Of a DNA stretch of 51,183 bases, positions 15,634-23,370 are shown one piece after another. The translations under genes were made by a program, and so were the position numbers. Every line of letters begins with the position of its first letter. Position 1 is the first letter of the stretch. Source of the stretch: an uncultured Clostridia bacterium (GTDB taxonomy: Bacteria > Bacillota > Clostridia > Christensenellales > UBA1242). Location: NCBI GenBank assembly GCA_947053595.1, contig CAMRSX010000010.1:1-51183 (forward strand), in the 5' to 3' direction. The notes beneath the pieces were generated by a model. The model was not told where the DNA came from. It did no database searches and saw only the letters and a list, made by a program, of their open reading frames with translations.

Positions 15634-17019
15634 TTATAGTTGAAAATCTTTCTTTTTCTGTAATAATTGTTCTTTCATTTTTATCAGTTTGTCAAATTCT
15701 TCAATCTCATCATCAATGTTTATTGGTGTTTGTTCCACCTGTATTTCCATTGTTTTGGGATTATCTCTGTGCTTGTAAGATAACATGTGTCTTGGCTTTG
15801 CCAACTCAATTTCTTCATCACGATTTTCAAGTTCTTTTGGCAAATCCTCATCATCATAATCATCATCTGAAAAAACTTTGTTTATGATGTTTCCAACTTT
15901 TTCTTTTGAAGAAAAATCCAAATGCGAATATATATCTGCTGTTGTTGTGTAGGTGGAATGTCCGAGCCACTCTTGAATTTCTTTCATTCCGACTCCTTCA
16001 TCCAACAGCAAACTTGCACAACTATGTCTTAGTTCGTGATATTTAATCTTTGGCAAATTATTCCTTTTGAGAACAAGTTTAAAATGAGAGCTTATAGTGT
16101 CAGGATTTCTTCTGTATCCTAAATCATCAACAACGATATAATCATCATATTTGTGTTCGTATTGATCGGCATAAAGTTTTTTGTTTTGTTCTTGCTTTTC
16201 TTTCAATTCAACAAGCAATTTTTTTACTTTTGGAATAAGTGGAAGCGTTCTCAAACTTGCAGTATTCTTCATTCTATCCTTTGCAACAATGATAGATTTC
16301 CCGTTTAATCGTGTTTGAACAACTGTATGGCGTAAAATAATGCGATCCTTCTTTAAATCAATGTTAGACCATTTTATACCCATCATCTCACTTCGTCTAA
16401 GTCCATAATATGCTGTCATTTTGTAAATGTAGGCATAATCATCACCTTCCAAACAATCAAAAAGTGTGTCAAGTTGTTCTCGGTTGTAGTATTGGGCGAT
16501 ATGCTTTGGGCTTTTTGGTCTATCAATTCTGTCTGCTGGATTAAATGGGATCAGCCCTGCTTTAACTGCTGTTTGTAAGGCTTTTCTTATATTCACATGG
16601 TAGTGTTCGCATAATTGGTTTGTTTTTCCTTGCCTTTGCAAATAGATATAGAAATCTGCAATATCCATTGGCTGCAAATTCAGCAAAGAGATTTTTTTGC
16701 TATTAAAGTATTCTGCAATCTTTTCAGCTTGTCCCAAATACGTTGCATAAGTTGAGATTTGCAAATTTGGCTTTGCTCTTTCAAGCCATTGCAATAAAAA
16801 ATTTCCAAACAGTAAATCCGCACTTCCTTTTTCAATGTAAGTATGGGTTTCTTGGAAATCTTTTAATTTTTGTTCTTTTAAGGCTTCGGCTTTTTTTCGA
16901 TTTTGTCTTGTATCGTCCAAACCGGTGCCATACCATTTTTTCTTTGTATTGTTTAAGTCATCTTTGTAAGTGATAACAACATAAAGTTTTTCGCGTTTAC
17001 ACATTACCGTTGCGTGCAT
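15634..17019 (-). CDS. int: Tyrosine integrase
   Basis: 461 aa from the ATG after GAGG. N-terminal arm-binding region, a central core-binding SAM-like domain (about 95-190), and a C-terminal catalytic domain with the expected residues: Arg in YYGLRRSEMMG (about 212), HELRH (about 330), and His-Tyr in WLGHSTYTTTADIYSH (about 352-368). It catalyses site-specific integration and excision between attP and the tRNA-Ser anticodon loop. It overlaps xis by 23 nt and lies at the left end among its arm-type sites, like Tn916-type elements. Confidence 0.95.
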   Translation of the reverse strand: MHATVMCKREKLYVVITYKDDLNNTKKKWYGTGLDDTRQNRKKAEALKEQKLKDFQETHTYIEKGSADLLFGNFLLQWLERAKPNLQISTYATYLGQAEKIAEYFNSKKISLLNLQPMDIADFYIYLQRQGKTNQLCEHYHVNIRKALQTAVKAGLIPFNPADRIDRPKSPKHIAQYYNREQLDTLFDCLEGDDYAYIYKMTAYYGLRRSEMMGIKWSNIDLKKDRIILRHTVVQTRLNGKSIIVAKDRMKNTASLRTLPLIPKVKKLLVELKEKQEQNKKLYADQYEHKYDDYIVVDDLGYRRNPDTISSHFKLVLKRNNLPKIKYHELRHSCASLLLDEGVGMKEIQEWLGHSTYTTTADIYSHLDFSSKEKVGNIINKVFSDDDYDDEDLPKELENRDEEIELAKPRHMLSYKHRDNPKTMEIQVEQTPINIDDEIEEFDKLIKMKEQLLQKKKDFQL

Positions 17020-17230
17020 TATTATCCTCACTTAAAATAAATTTGATAAGATTTGATTTTGCAATAATCCAATTGTGTCCTAATTTCTTTGCTGAGATCT
17101 GTTTTGTTAAAAGCAGTTGATAAGCAAGATTTCTGCCTATTCCTAAGATTTCACGCACTTGTTCAACATTCAACACGTCTGGATAATTGCTTAAAATTGA
17201 TTTTTCATTTACCAAAGAATTTTCTGTCAT
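16997..17230 (-). CDS. xis: Excisionase-like HTH protein
   Basis: 77 aa. A single winged-helix/MerR-like DNA-binding fold: LNVEQVREILGIGRNLAYQL, then QISAKKLGHNWIIAKSNLIKF, the helix_turn_helix_17 (excisionase) pattern. Such proteins bend att DNA and direct Int toward excision. Start after GAGG. It overlaps the integrase gene. Confidence 0.85.
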   Translation of the reverse strand: MTENSLVNEKSILSNYPDVLNVEQVREILGIGRNLAYQLLLTKQISAKKLGHNWIIAKSNLIKFILSEDNNARNGNV

Positions 17231-17232
17231 TT

Positions 17233-17628
17233 TTACCTCACATTTTCTGCCGATTTCAAACTTTTCAAATCCTCTCTCACGACATCTATAAGCTCGTCAC
17301 ACAAATCCTTAAAATCGTCAATGCCGATATTTTCCAAATTGCCATAAGCATTAAGTCTATACATATCAGATGAATAGGTGTCACCAATAAAAAAGCGCAA
17401 CCTGTCAAGATCGTTATTGTTTCGTTCAAGCCAATATTGTATATCATCTTCATCAAGGAATCCATAGTCGTGGATACGGTCGCACAAATACATGTTGCCA
17501 TATTCATTGTCAATGTCAACACAAGCGTTGTAAATATCTGTATAGTTTTTTTGATAATCGTAAGAGAGATTTTCTTTAATTTCTTTTAACTTTCGTATAA
17601 ATTTTCTTTTGTCGGAAACTTCGCTCAT
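17233..17628 (-). CDS. Hypothetical acidic protein
   Basis: 131 aa, start after GAGAGG. Strongly acidic and rich in Asp and Tyr, helical, without cysteines other than three scattered ones, and with no membrane segment. I do not recognise the family. Position between xis and a methyltransferase, and its overlap (ATGA) with the methyltransferase stop, place it in the establishment/anti-restriction block. DNA-mimic antirestriction proteins are similarly acidic, but that is only a suggestion. Confidence 0.7.
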   Translation of the reverse strand: MSEVSDKRKFIRKLKEIKENLSYDYQKNYTDIYNACVDIDNEYGNMYLCDRIHDYGFLDEDDIQYWLERNNNDLDRLRFFIGDTYSSDMYRLNAYGNLENIGIDDFKDLCDELIDVVREDLKSLKSAENVR

Positions 17629-18719
17629 TTTTTACCTCTCAAAAATGGATAGATCCTTTCAGCGACTCGTTTTATCATAACGGGCGGAACGCTCATTCCG
17701 CACACATACGAAACATGATCCAAGCTGTCACTTAAAAAGTTGTAGTCTTGTGGAAAAGTTGAGATTGAAATAATGTCTTGTTTTGACAAAAAGGTTTTTG
17801 TGTCCCACCGAATATTGTTGCAGTGGGCGGTTATTGTTGGGGCGACTTGTTCGTCATATACAAAACAGTAATTGAAAAAAGAACTCTTGCCACGCGTTTT
17901 GAAGCAAGCGTTCTCTAAATTTCGATCACCATATTTTGCATGGCTTACAAGTTCTTGCAAAGTATCATATAAAGGCGTATTTGAGCCATATTTGGCTTTT
18001 ATTTGGCCGAAAGGGATTGGTTTATAGTTGAATGTTAGATTGATCTTGTTAAGGTCCAAATCAAGTCTGGTGGCAACAAAGAACACTCTGTGGCGTTTCT
18101 GTGGTATTCCCATGTGTTCGCCTTTTAAAAGCCAATGTTTTACTTCGTAGCCAATTTCGTGAAAATGTTTGTAAATGTTTTGCACATACTTCCAAGCATT
18201 TCCTTTTGTAAGCCCTTCAACATTTTCCATGACAACAAACTTGGGGCGTAGTTTGTTTACTGTTTCAATAAAAACAAAAGCCAAATCATCAAGAGTCTGT
18301 TCTTTTTGTCCTTCACGAAATTTCTTTTTCTTTCCCCAAGTTTTTTCTCGTTTACCTGCCATAGAGAATGTTGTGCATGGTGGACTTCCGTCCAAGATGT
18401 CAAGTTCAAAGAGTTCTTGTGGCAGCTCATTGTTTGGGATATTATTAAAATCTCGAATATCCATGACAAAGTTGTGTTTAGGATTATGATTTTTCACATA
18501 AAGTTCGTTCATGCGTTTATCAATCTCCAAACAACCAACAACATCAAATCCTGCGAGTTTATATCCCATTGTGCTGCCACCACCACAAGCAAAACAACTA
18601 AAAACTTTCAATCCGTTGCTTTGTGGATAATCTTTGAAACTCCAATTCCAATCAGTGCTTTCTTTTGCCTTAAATTTTTCACCTTCGCTACCCAACAAAT
18701 CAAAGATTGATTGTTGCAT
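17625..18719 (-). CDS. Orphan DNA (cytosine-5) methyltransferase
   Basis: 364 aa. Motif I VFSCFACGGGSTMGYKLAG (39-57), motif IV GSPPC with catalytic Cys115, motif VI MENVEGL and motif VIII QKRHRVFFVATR are in the canonical m5C order. The target-recognition region is short and its specificity cannot be read. No restriction endonuclease gene is nearby. On conjugative elements such solitary enzymes protect entering DNA from host restriction or act in regulation. Confidence 0.93.
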   Translation of the reverse strand: MQQSIFDLLGSEGEKFKAKESTDWNWSFKDYPQSNGLKVFSCFACGGGSTMGYKLAGFDVVGCLEIDKRMNELYVKNHNPKHNFVMDIRDFNNIPNNELPQELFELDILDGSPPCTTFSMAGKREKTWGKKKKFREGQKEQTLDDLAFVFIETVNKLRPKFVVMENVEGLTKGNAWKYVQNIYKHFHEIGYEVKHWLLKGEHMGIPQKRHRVFFVATRLDLDLNKINLTFNYKPIPFGQIKAKYGSNTPLYDTLQELVSHAKYGDRNLENACFKTRGKSSFFNYCFVYDEQVAPTITAHCNNIRWDTKTFLSKQDIISISTFPQDYNFLSDSLDHVSYVCGMSVPPVMIKRVAERIYPFLRGKK

Positions 18720-18734
18720 AGTTTTCTTCCTTTT

Positions 18735-19688
18735 TTACATTTCGGCATTGTTTTGTTTTTCAAGTTTTTTAATTAAAGAAAAAATGCTTTGAGTGAAAGC
18801 ATTTCTATCTTTAACTAAGGCTTCGTTTGGATCTTTGTATCCACAATTATCAAACTCCGCAAACTTGATTTTATTTTCTTTAAAATATTCTTTTAATTTC
18901 TGCGACCATTTTTCACCTGCGTCATCATTGTCGAGTGCGATTATAAATGTTTTGTTTTTATCTTTTTCACTTTCAATAAAAAGATTTACATTGTTTGCAC
19001 TTCCAAGCCCAACGCAATTTACATTCAAAGCTTCAAAACTTAGACAATCAAGTTCGCCTTCGGTTATCACACATATAGGCTTTTTGTTTGTCATTGCTTG
19101 CTTGTTGAAAAGTTCAACATCACAATGTTTTGGCTTAAAATATCTCATTTCTTCATCTGGATAAATATTGCGAGCTGAAAAGCAACTGTTTGAAATGGGA
19201 ATAACAACAGCGGCCATATTCATATCCTTTGATTTAAAACAATTAAAGCCCAATCCAAAGCGATTTGCAGTAGGCAAATCAATCCCACGAGAAAGCAAAT
19301 ATTTTTGTGCTTCAAAATTGTCTTTTAAAGCATTTTGCCAATATTTATATGCTTTTTCATAGTTTTTTGCAGTTTTTTCTTCATTTTTTATTGTTTTTTG
19401 CCTAAGAATCGTTTCTGGCGTTAGAGTTTTTCTTCCGTAATATTCAATTGCTTTTTTAAATGCTTCCTTATGATCCAAGTGTTCAATTGCGGAAATTGCA
19501 CCAATCAAATCATAAGTGACGCCACAACCAAAACAATGGACATGATTGTCGTCATAATACTTCATTGACGGATGTTTGTCAGCGTGTTCCGGATTTATGC
19601 AAGTGAAAAATTTATCAGTCCTATATCCTTTTGTTTCGAGATAAGTTTGCAAGTTCGATTTGATGTTTTCAATTTCATATTGTTCCAT
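18735..19688 (-). CDS. DnaG-type primase with CHC2 zinc finger and TOPRIM
   Basis: 317 aa from the ATG seven bases after GAGG; the longer reading frame upstream has no ribosome site and would overlap the next gene. CHC2-type zinc-binding region at about 30-55 (C30, H35, C52, C55), a helical region, and a TOPRIM domain with ITEGELD and ALDNDDAGEKW. It lacks the DnaB-interacting C-terminal domain of DnaG. It likely primes the complementary strand in the recipient, or replication of the circular form. Confidence 0.88.
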   Translation of the reverse strand: MEQYEIENIKSNLQTYLETKGYRTDKFFTCINPEHADKHPSMKYYDDNHVHCFGCGVTYDLIGAISAIEHLDHKEAFKKAIEYYGRKTLTPETILRQKTIKNEEKTAKNYEKAYKYWQNALKDNFEAQKYLLSRGIDLPTANRFGLGFNCFKSKDMNMAAVVIPISNSCFSARNIYPDEEMRYFKPKHCDVELFNKQAMTNKKPICVITEGELDCLSFEALNVNCVGLGSANNVNLFIESEKDKNKTFIIALDNDDAGEKWSQKLKEYFKENKIKFAEFDNCGYKDPNEALVKDRNAFTQSIFSLIKKLEKQNNAEM

Positions 19689-19695
19689 TCTTACC

Positions 19696-20007
19696 TCACA
19701 ATTCGCTTTGAGATTTATATGCCTTAGTTTCATATTCCAAAAAATCATATAAATCTTCCTGCGTCAAGTTGTAGTCTGTTTTCATAAAGCAGCAATAGAA
19801 ATGATCCAATATGTTTTTTGTTGGAAACCCTTTAATGTCATGATTTATAGCGTCATTGCATAGAAAATCATAAATTTCTTCATAAGCGTGTATTTCATAA
19901 AATCGTTCATATACATGGATTGGCGCATTGTTGCACACTTCTCGTTTATATTCTTCGATTTCTTTGTCAATTGTCTTTCTGAATTTATCATATTGTTTTT
20001 CTGTCAT
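19696..20007 (-). CDS. Hypothetical protein (DUF3848-like context)
   Basis: 103 aa from the ATG after GAGGTG. Helical and charged, with HVYERFYEIHAYEEIYDFL and a TQEDLYDFLEYE segment near the C-terminus. It resembles small conserved proteins in Bacillota mobile elements, but I cannot assign a family with certainty. It is in tight operon spacing with the primase and the leucine-rich protein gene. Confidence 0.6.
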   Translation of the reverse strand: MTEKQYDKFRKTIDKEIEEYKREVCNNAPIHVYERFYEIHAYEEIYDFLCNDAINHDIKGFPTKNILDHFYCCFMKTDYNLTQEDLYDFLEYETKAYKSQSEL

Positions 20008-20015
20008 ATCGCACC

Positions 20016-21158
20016 TCAATTCATTTCAGAAATTTTTGCTATTTTATCTGTAAGTCCACTCCAAGCAGCACTTTCAAGATATTGATTGTAAAGTTCATCT
20101 CTCACATAAAATTTCTCAACATTTGCTGGGAAAGAGTTGCTTTTAATTTCAACAACAGAGTTTGCGTTCAAAATCACTCTATTAAGGCTTGTGCAGCCTT
20201 CAAAAGCTCTTGCATTGATTGTTGTCAAAGTGGTTGGAAGATTAACTTCTGTCAGCGCAGAACAGTTTTGAAATGCTCGTTCGCCAATGGTATAGTTGCC
20301 TTCTTTAAAGTTTACTGTTGTGAGATTTGGGCAACTTGTTATTGCATAATTGGCTATTGTTGCTAAGTTCTTTGAAAGAGTTATAGTTTTCAAGCCTGTC
20401 ATTCTGTCAAAACTACTGCCAGAAATTCTTTCAACACTATCTGGCAAGATTATCTCTTGTATCTTAGGACATTGTTCAAAAGCTTGTCCGCCAATATATT
20501 TTAAAGTGCTTGGCAAGACTACTCTTTCAAGCATAGATGAGTGGAAGCAAACAGCATTTTCGATTGTTTCAACACCTTCTGGAAAAACAAGTTCTTTGTG
20601 TCCGTGCATACCCGAAAAGGCGCCATATTCAACCGTTTTGACAGTGTTAGGAATTGTGATTGTTTTTACACTTGACGAGTTAGCAAACAAATCTTTTCCT
20701 AAAATTGTTGTCGTATAGTCTGTTCCTGTTATTGTCTTGCGTGCTTTAAAATCCATTCTGTATCTTGTTCTATAATATTGATAATTTCCATTTTGGACAT
20801 AACCTGAAATATCTGTTATTGTAAATGTTTTCACTTTGATTTTTGTGGCAAAGTTTGTAAGTTCGCTTATACTTCCTGATTCCATTTGCATATCTACCTT
20901 TGTGGCTGTAAGTGAGTAGGTGTGCGGAATGTTTATATCTAAGCCATAAGATTTTTCACTGTTGAAATAAGTCAAAAATCTACCTTCGTCATCAAAGTAA
21001 TAATTTGATATTTCTGGATTTGGATCTGGGGGAAGTGTTGAGCCACTCCCGCCAGTTATTTGTGCCAATCCAATCAAAAAGCCAAAGCCTACCACAATCG
21101 CAAGTAAAATCATTGTAATTGATAGACTTTTTGTTTTGCTTGATTTATTTTCTTCCAT
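20016..21158 (-). CDS. Membrane-anchored BspA-type leucine-rich-repeat protein
   Basis: 380 aa. Short lysine-rich cytoplasmic start, one membrane span (about 13-34), a Gly/Pro-rich stalk (GGSGSTLPPDPNPE), then an unassigned domain and about nine LRR_5 repeats (about 150-370) of the type LKTITLSKNLATIANYAI. The repeats should lie outside the cell as a solenoid for binding. BspA-like repeats are common in surface proteins of gut bacteria. Position inside the replication/transfer operon suggests a role in mating contact or surface exclusion; this is inference. A second such protein is at 49621. Confidence 0.8.
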   Translation of the reverse strand: MEENKSSKTKSLSITMILLAIVVGFGFLIGLAQITGGSGSTLPPDPNPEISNYYFDDEGRFLTYFNSEKSYGLDINIPHTYSLTATKVDMQMESGSISELTNFATKIKVKTFTITDISGYVQNGNYQYYRTRYRMDFKARKTITGTDYTTTILGKDLFANSSSVKTITIPNTVKTVEYGAFSGMHGHKELVFPEGVETIENAVCFHSSMLERVVLPSTLKYIGGQAFEQCPKIQEIILPDSVERISGSSFDRMTGLKTITLSKNLATIANYAITSCPNLTTVNFKEGNYTIGERAFQNCSALTEVNLPTTLTTINARAFEGCTSLNRVILNANSVVEIKSNSFPANVEKFYVRDELYNQYLESAAWSGLTDKIAKISEMN

Positions 21159-21169
21159 TTAGGTCTCCT

Positions 21170-21751
21170 TTACATGCTCATTTCTTGTTGCTTTAAAAGT
21201 TTGTCAAAAAGAAAACCAAACTTTGAGTCTGTTTGTTTTTTCATTTCATCCAACATTTCTTTAAAATCATTAAGTGCGAAAAAACTTCGATTTTCAACAA
21301 TGTTATCGTTTTCGTCTGTGATTATATATTCAAAGTAAGGCGGATCTCCAGTCAGCCATTTATCATATTCTTTGACTTCTTCTTTAAGCATTTCTTCAAC
21401 TTCTGGATAATCTGTTTCGGGATTAAGTCCACTTTCTTCAACATCTTTCTTTGTGCAATAGATATAGCCAACTTGTCCGCTATCCCATGGATCATTGAAA
21501 GATGTCGTTGACATTGAAAGCCCAGAATGATCCAAAAGATAAAGCGGAAGAATACAATAAATTTCTTTTTTATTGTTTTCGACATATTGTTGAAAGTCAT
21601 ATGGCTCTTTAAAATCGTGATCATCTCCAAGTTTGTATCTTCTGTGAAAGCAAATCATTTTACCTAAAAGCATGTCATCACATTCTCTTGGATCAGCCAT
21701 TTCAGCTTCTGAAATTTGCAAAGTATAACCTTTGCGTTTAATAGTCCACAT
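21170..21751 (-). CDS. Conserved hypothetical mobile-element protein
   Basis: 193 aa, start after AAGGAG. Contains the block LDHSGLSMSTTSFNDPWDSG followed by QVGYIYCTKK, which I recall from proteins of phages and conjugative elements with no known function. Acidic, no membrane span. Could be antirestriction-related given its neighbours. Confidence 0.65.
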   Translation of the reverse strand: MWTIKRKGYTLQISEAEMADPRECDDMLLGKMICFHRRYKLGDDHDFKEPYDFQQYVENNKKEIYCILPLYLLDHSGLSMSTTSFNDPWDSGQVGYIYCTKKDVEESGLNPETDYPEVEEMLKEEVKEYDKWLTGDPPYFEYIITDENDNIVENRSFFALNDFKEMLDEMKKQTDSKFGFLFDKLLKQQEMSM

Positions 21752-21766
21752 ATCTGGTCTCCTTAA

Positions 21767-22186
21767 TCACATCACAAGTGTTTGTTTTTTAAACTTTTGT
21801 GCCTGTGCTTTCATCAAGCTTTCAAGAATAGGAAAATCCCTATATAAATCCATTCCGTCTGGAATTTTGAAAAAGTCTATATATTTTTTGCAGTCAGCAA
21901 TTTGCTTGTCGGTTATGCTTACGCTTTCACCGGTTTCTTGATCGTAGCCCACCATATAGCAAGTGCCAACAACACAATCTTCGTATTCTGGCAACCAAAA
22001 ATTTCCTTTTAGGCCTTCAAGTTTGCCTTCTTCATTGACAAAAAGGTCAATGTTTTTCCCAATAGGCATTTCAACACATTCAATATATCCGCCAACGATT
22101 TTTTGCAGATTTTCAAGTGTGTGTTCAACTTCCTTAACATAAGGCTCTTTATTTGGCTCTTTCACCAACAGCTTTATCGTATCCAT
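21767..22186 (-). CDS. DUF3846-family protein
   Basis: 139 aa from the ATG after AGGAG. N-terminal KLLVKEPNKEPYVKEVEHTL, then LQKIVGGYIECV and NEEGKL, the DUF3846 pattern. Family function unknown; it is common beside antirestriction genes on ICEs. Overlaps the next upstream gene by about 38 nt. Confidence 0.75.
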   Translation of the reverse strand: MDTIKLLVKEPNKEPYVKEVEHTLENLQKIVGGYIECVEMPIGKNIDLFVNEEGKLEGLKGNFWLPEYEDCVVGTCYMVGYDQETGESVSITDKQIADCKKYIDFFKIPDGMDLYRDFPILESLMKAQAQKFKKQTLVM

Positions 22187-22415
22187 GTTCACTCCTGTAT
22201 TTGCAGAAATTTTTGTATCTCATAAGTTCCCATTCACTTGCATAAAACGCTTGCTGAATTGAGACAGCCAAGATTGGTCGCAAGTTAGCTTTTTCTTCCT
22301 TTGAATAATCTCGAAGATCCTCTCGGATATGGCGAAGCCTATCCAAAAGGTCCTTCTTTGAGTTGTAGTCAATGTCTTGCAATACAAATGCAAGTTCTCC
22401 ACCAATGTTAAGCAT
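22149..22415 (-). CDS. Hypothetical protein
   Basis: 88 aa, start after GAGAGGTG in the overlap TAATG with the ArdC-like gene, so translation is probably coupled. Helical, positively and negatively charged, no recognised domain. Confidence 0.6.
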   Translation of the reverse strand: MLNIGGELAFVLQDIDYNSKKDLLDRLRHIREDLRDYSKEEKANLRPILAVSIQQAFYASEWELMRYKNFCKYRSEHGYDKAVGERAK

Positions 22416-23359
22416 TATTGCACCTCTCTTTCAGTTTCTTTGGATTTTGTTTTTGCTTTCGACTTTTTTGGTGTTTCTTGTTCTTTGGATTGATCTAAGT
22501 TTTCTTCTTGCTCTTGCATTTTCTTGTCAAGATTGCGAATGGCTCTTTCGATTGAGCTTTCCACATTTGAAAGCATTTGTTTTGTGACAGAACGCACCTT
22601 TTGAAGATTGCCTTTAAGTTTGTTCAAGCCTTCGTCATTCAAGTGTTCAACTGAAAAATCATATTCTGGCAAGTCGAGTCCAAGTTTTGAATTTACTGCA
22701 TAAATAACAGCATTTCTTTCAAATTCACCAATGTTTTCCAAGCCTTCATTTTGTCTTGTTGTCAAAAGAACAGCGGCAACATCTTCAATAAGTTCATTGA
22801 TGACTTCATTGACAGAAAGTCCGTCTTTGACATACACAACTTTGTTTTCCCAGTCAATTTCGCTTGCACTTTCTTGGTTGCGATATTCAAAAGTAAATTC
22901 TTTTGCAGTGCTTTCAAGTGCTTTCTTGACGGTTTCAAAGTGGGCGGCAATACTTTCTTTGTTTGAGTTGAGATATTCATACTCTTTGCCTTCTGTTTGA
23001 GAGATGTCAAACACAAAGCCAACATCACAAACGAGTTTTGGCATTTCTTGTGAGTATTCGTTGCCTTTTTCATCAACAAAGTCTTGATTAAAGTTTTCAA
23101 TGTGATGAGAAACAACTTTGATTGCTTTTTCCGCTTTCTTCACAACGCGTTTATAGAAATTCCATTCTTTCATACGCTTAACACAAATTGCTTCTGGCTT
23201 TTGAGAAAGGATAAGAACGTCGTTTGTGATTGTTTGGTCTGGAAACAAGCCAATGGCTCTAAGCAGGTTTTTGATTTGATTTTGCTTTAAGATTTCCATA
23301 TATTTCTCTTGTGAGAGTGCTGTGAGATCTTCAAGCGTCATAAATTTTTTATCTTCCAT
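22415..23359 (-). CDS. ArdC-like antirestriction protein without metal site
   Basis: 314 aa. The N-terminal part has the ssDNA-binding ArdC signature: KRMKEWNFYKRVVKKAEKAI with VVSHH, then VGFVFDISQTEGKEY, the vFDvsQT hallmark. In ArdC and LtrC-like relatives a zincin domain with HExxH follows. Here the equivalent helix reads VNEVINELIEDVAAVLL, with no HExxH, so the peptidase site looks lost. The C-terminus is lysine/glutamate-rich coiled coil. Likely protects or organises incoming single-stranded DNA. Confidence 0.65.
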   Translation of the reverse strand: MEDKKFMTLEDLTALSQEKYMEILKQNQIKNLLRAIGLFPDQTITNDVLILSQKPEAICVKRMKEWNFYKRVVKKAEKAIKVVSHHIENFNQDFVDEKGNEYSQEMPKLVCDVGFVFDISQTEGKEYEYLNSNKESIAAHFETVKKALESTAKEFTFEYRNQESASEIDWENKVVYVKDGLSVNEVINELIEDVAAVLLTTRQNEGLENIGEFERNAVIYAVNSKLGLDLPEYDFSVEHLNDEGLNKLKGNLQKVRSVTKQMLSNVESSIERAIRNLDKKMQEQEENLDQSKEQETPKKSKAKTKSKETEREVQ

Positions 23360-23370
23360 TTAGATAACTC

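Noticed and set aside
17625..18719. Complete restriction-modification system
   Set aside because: Neighbouring genes show no endonuclease motifs; the methyltransferase is solitary.
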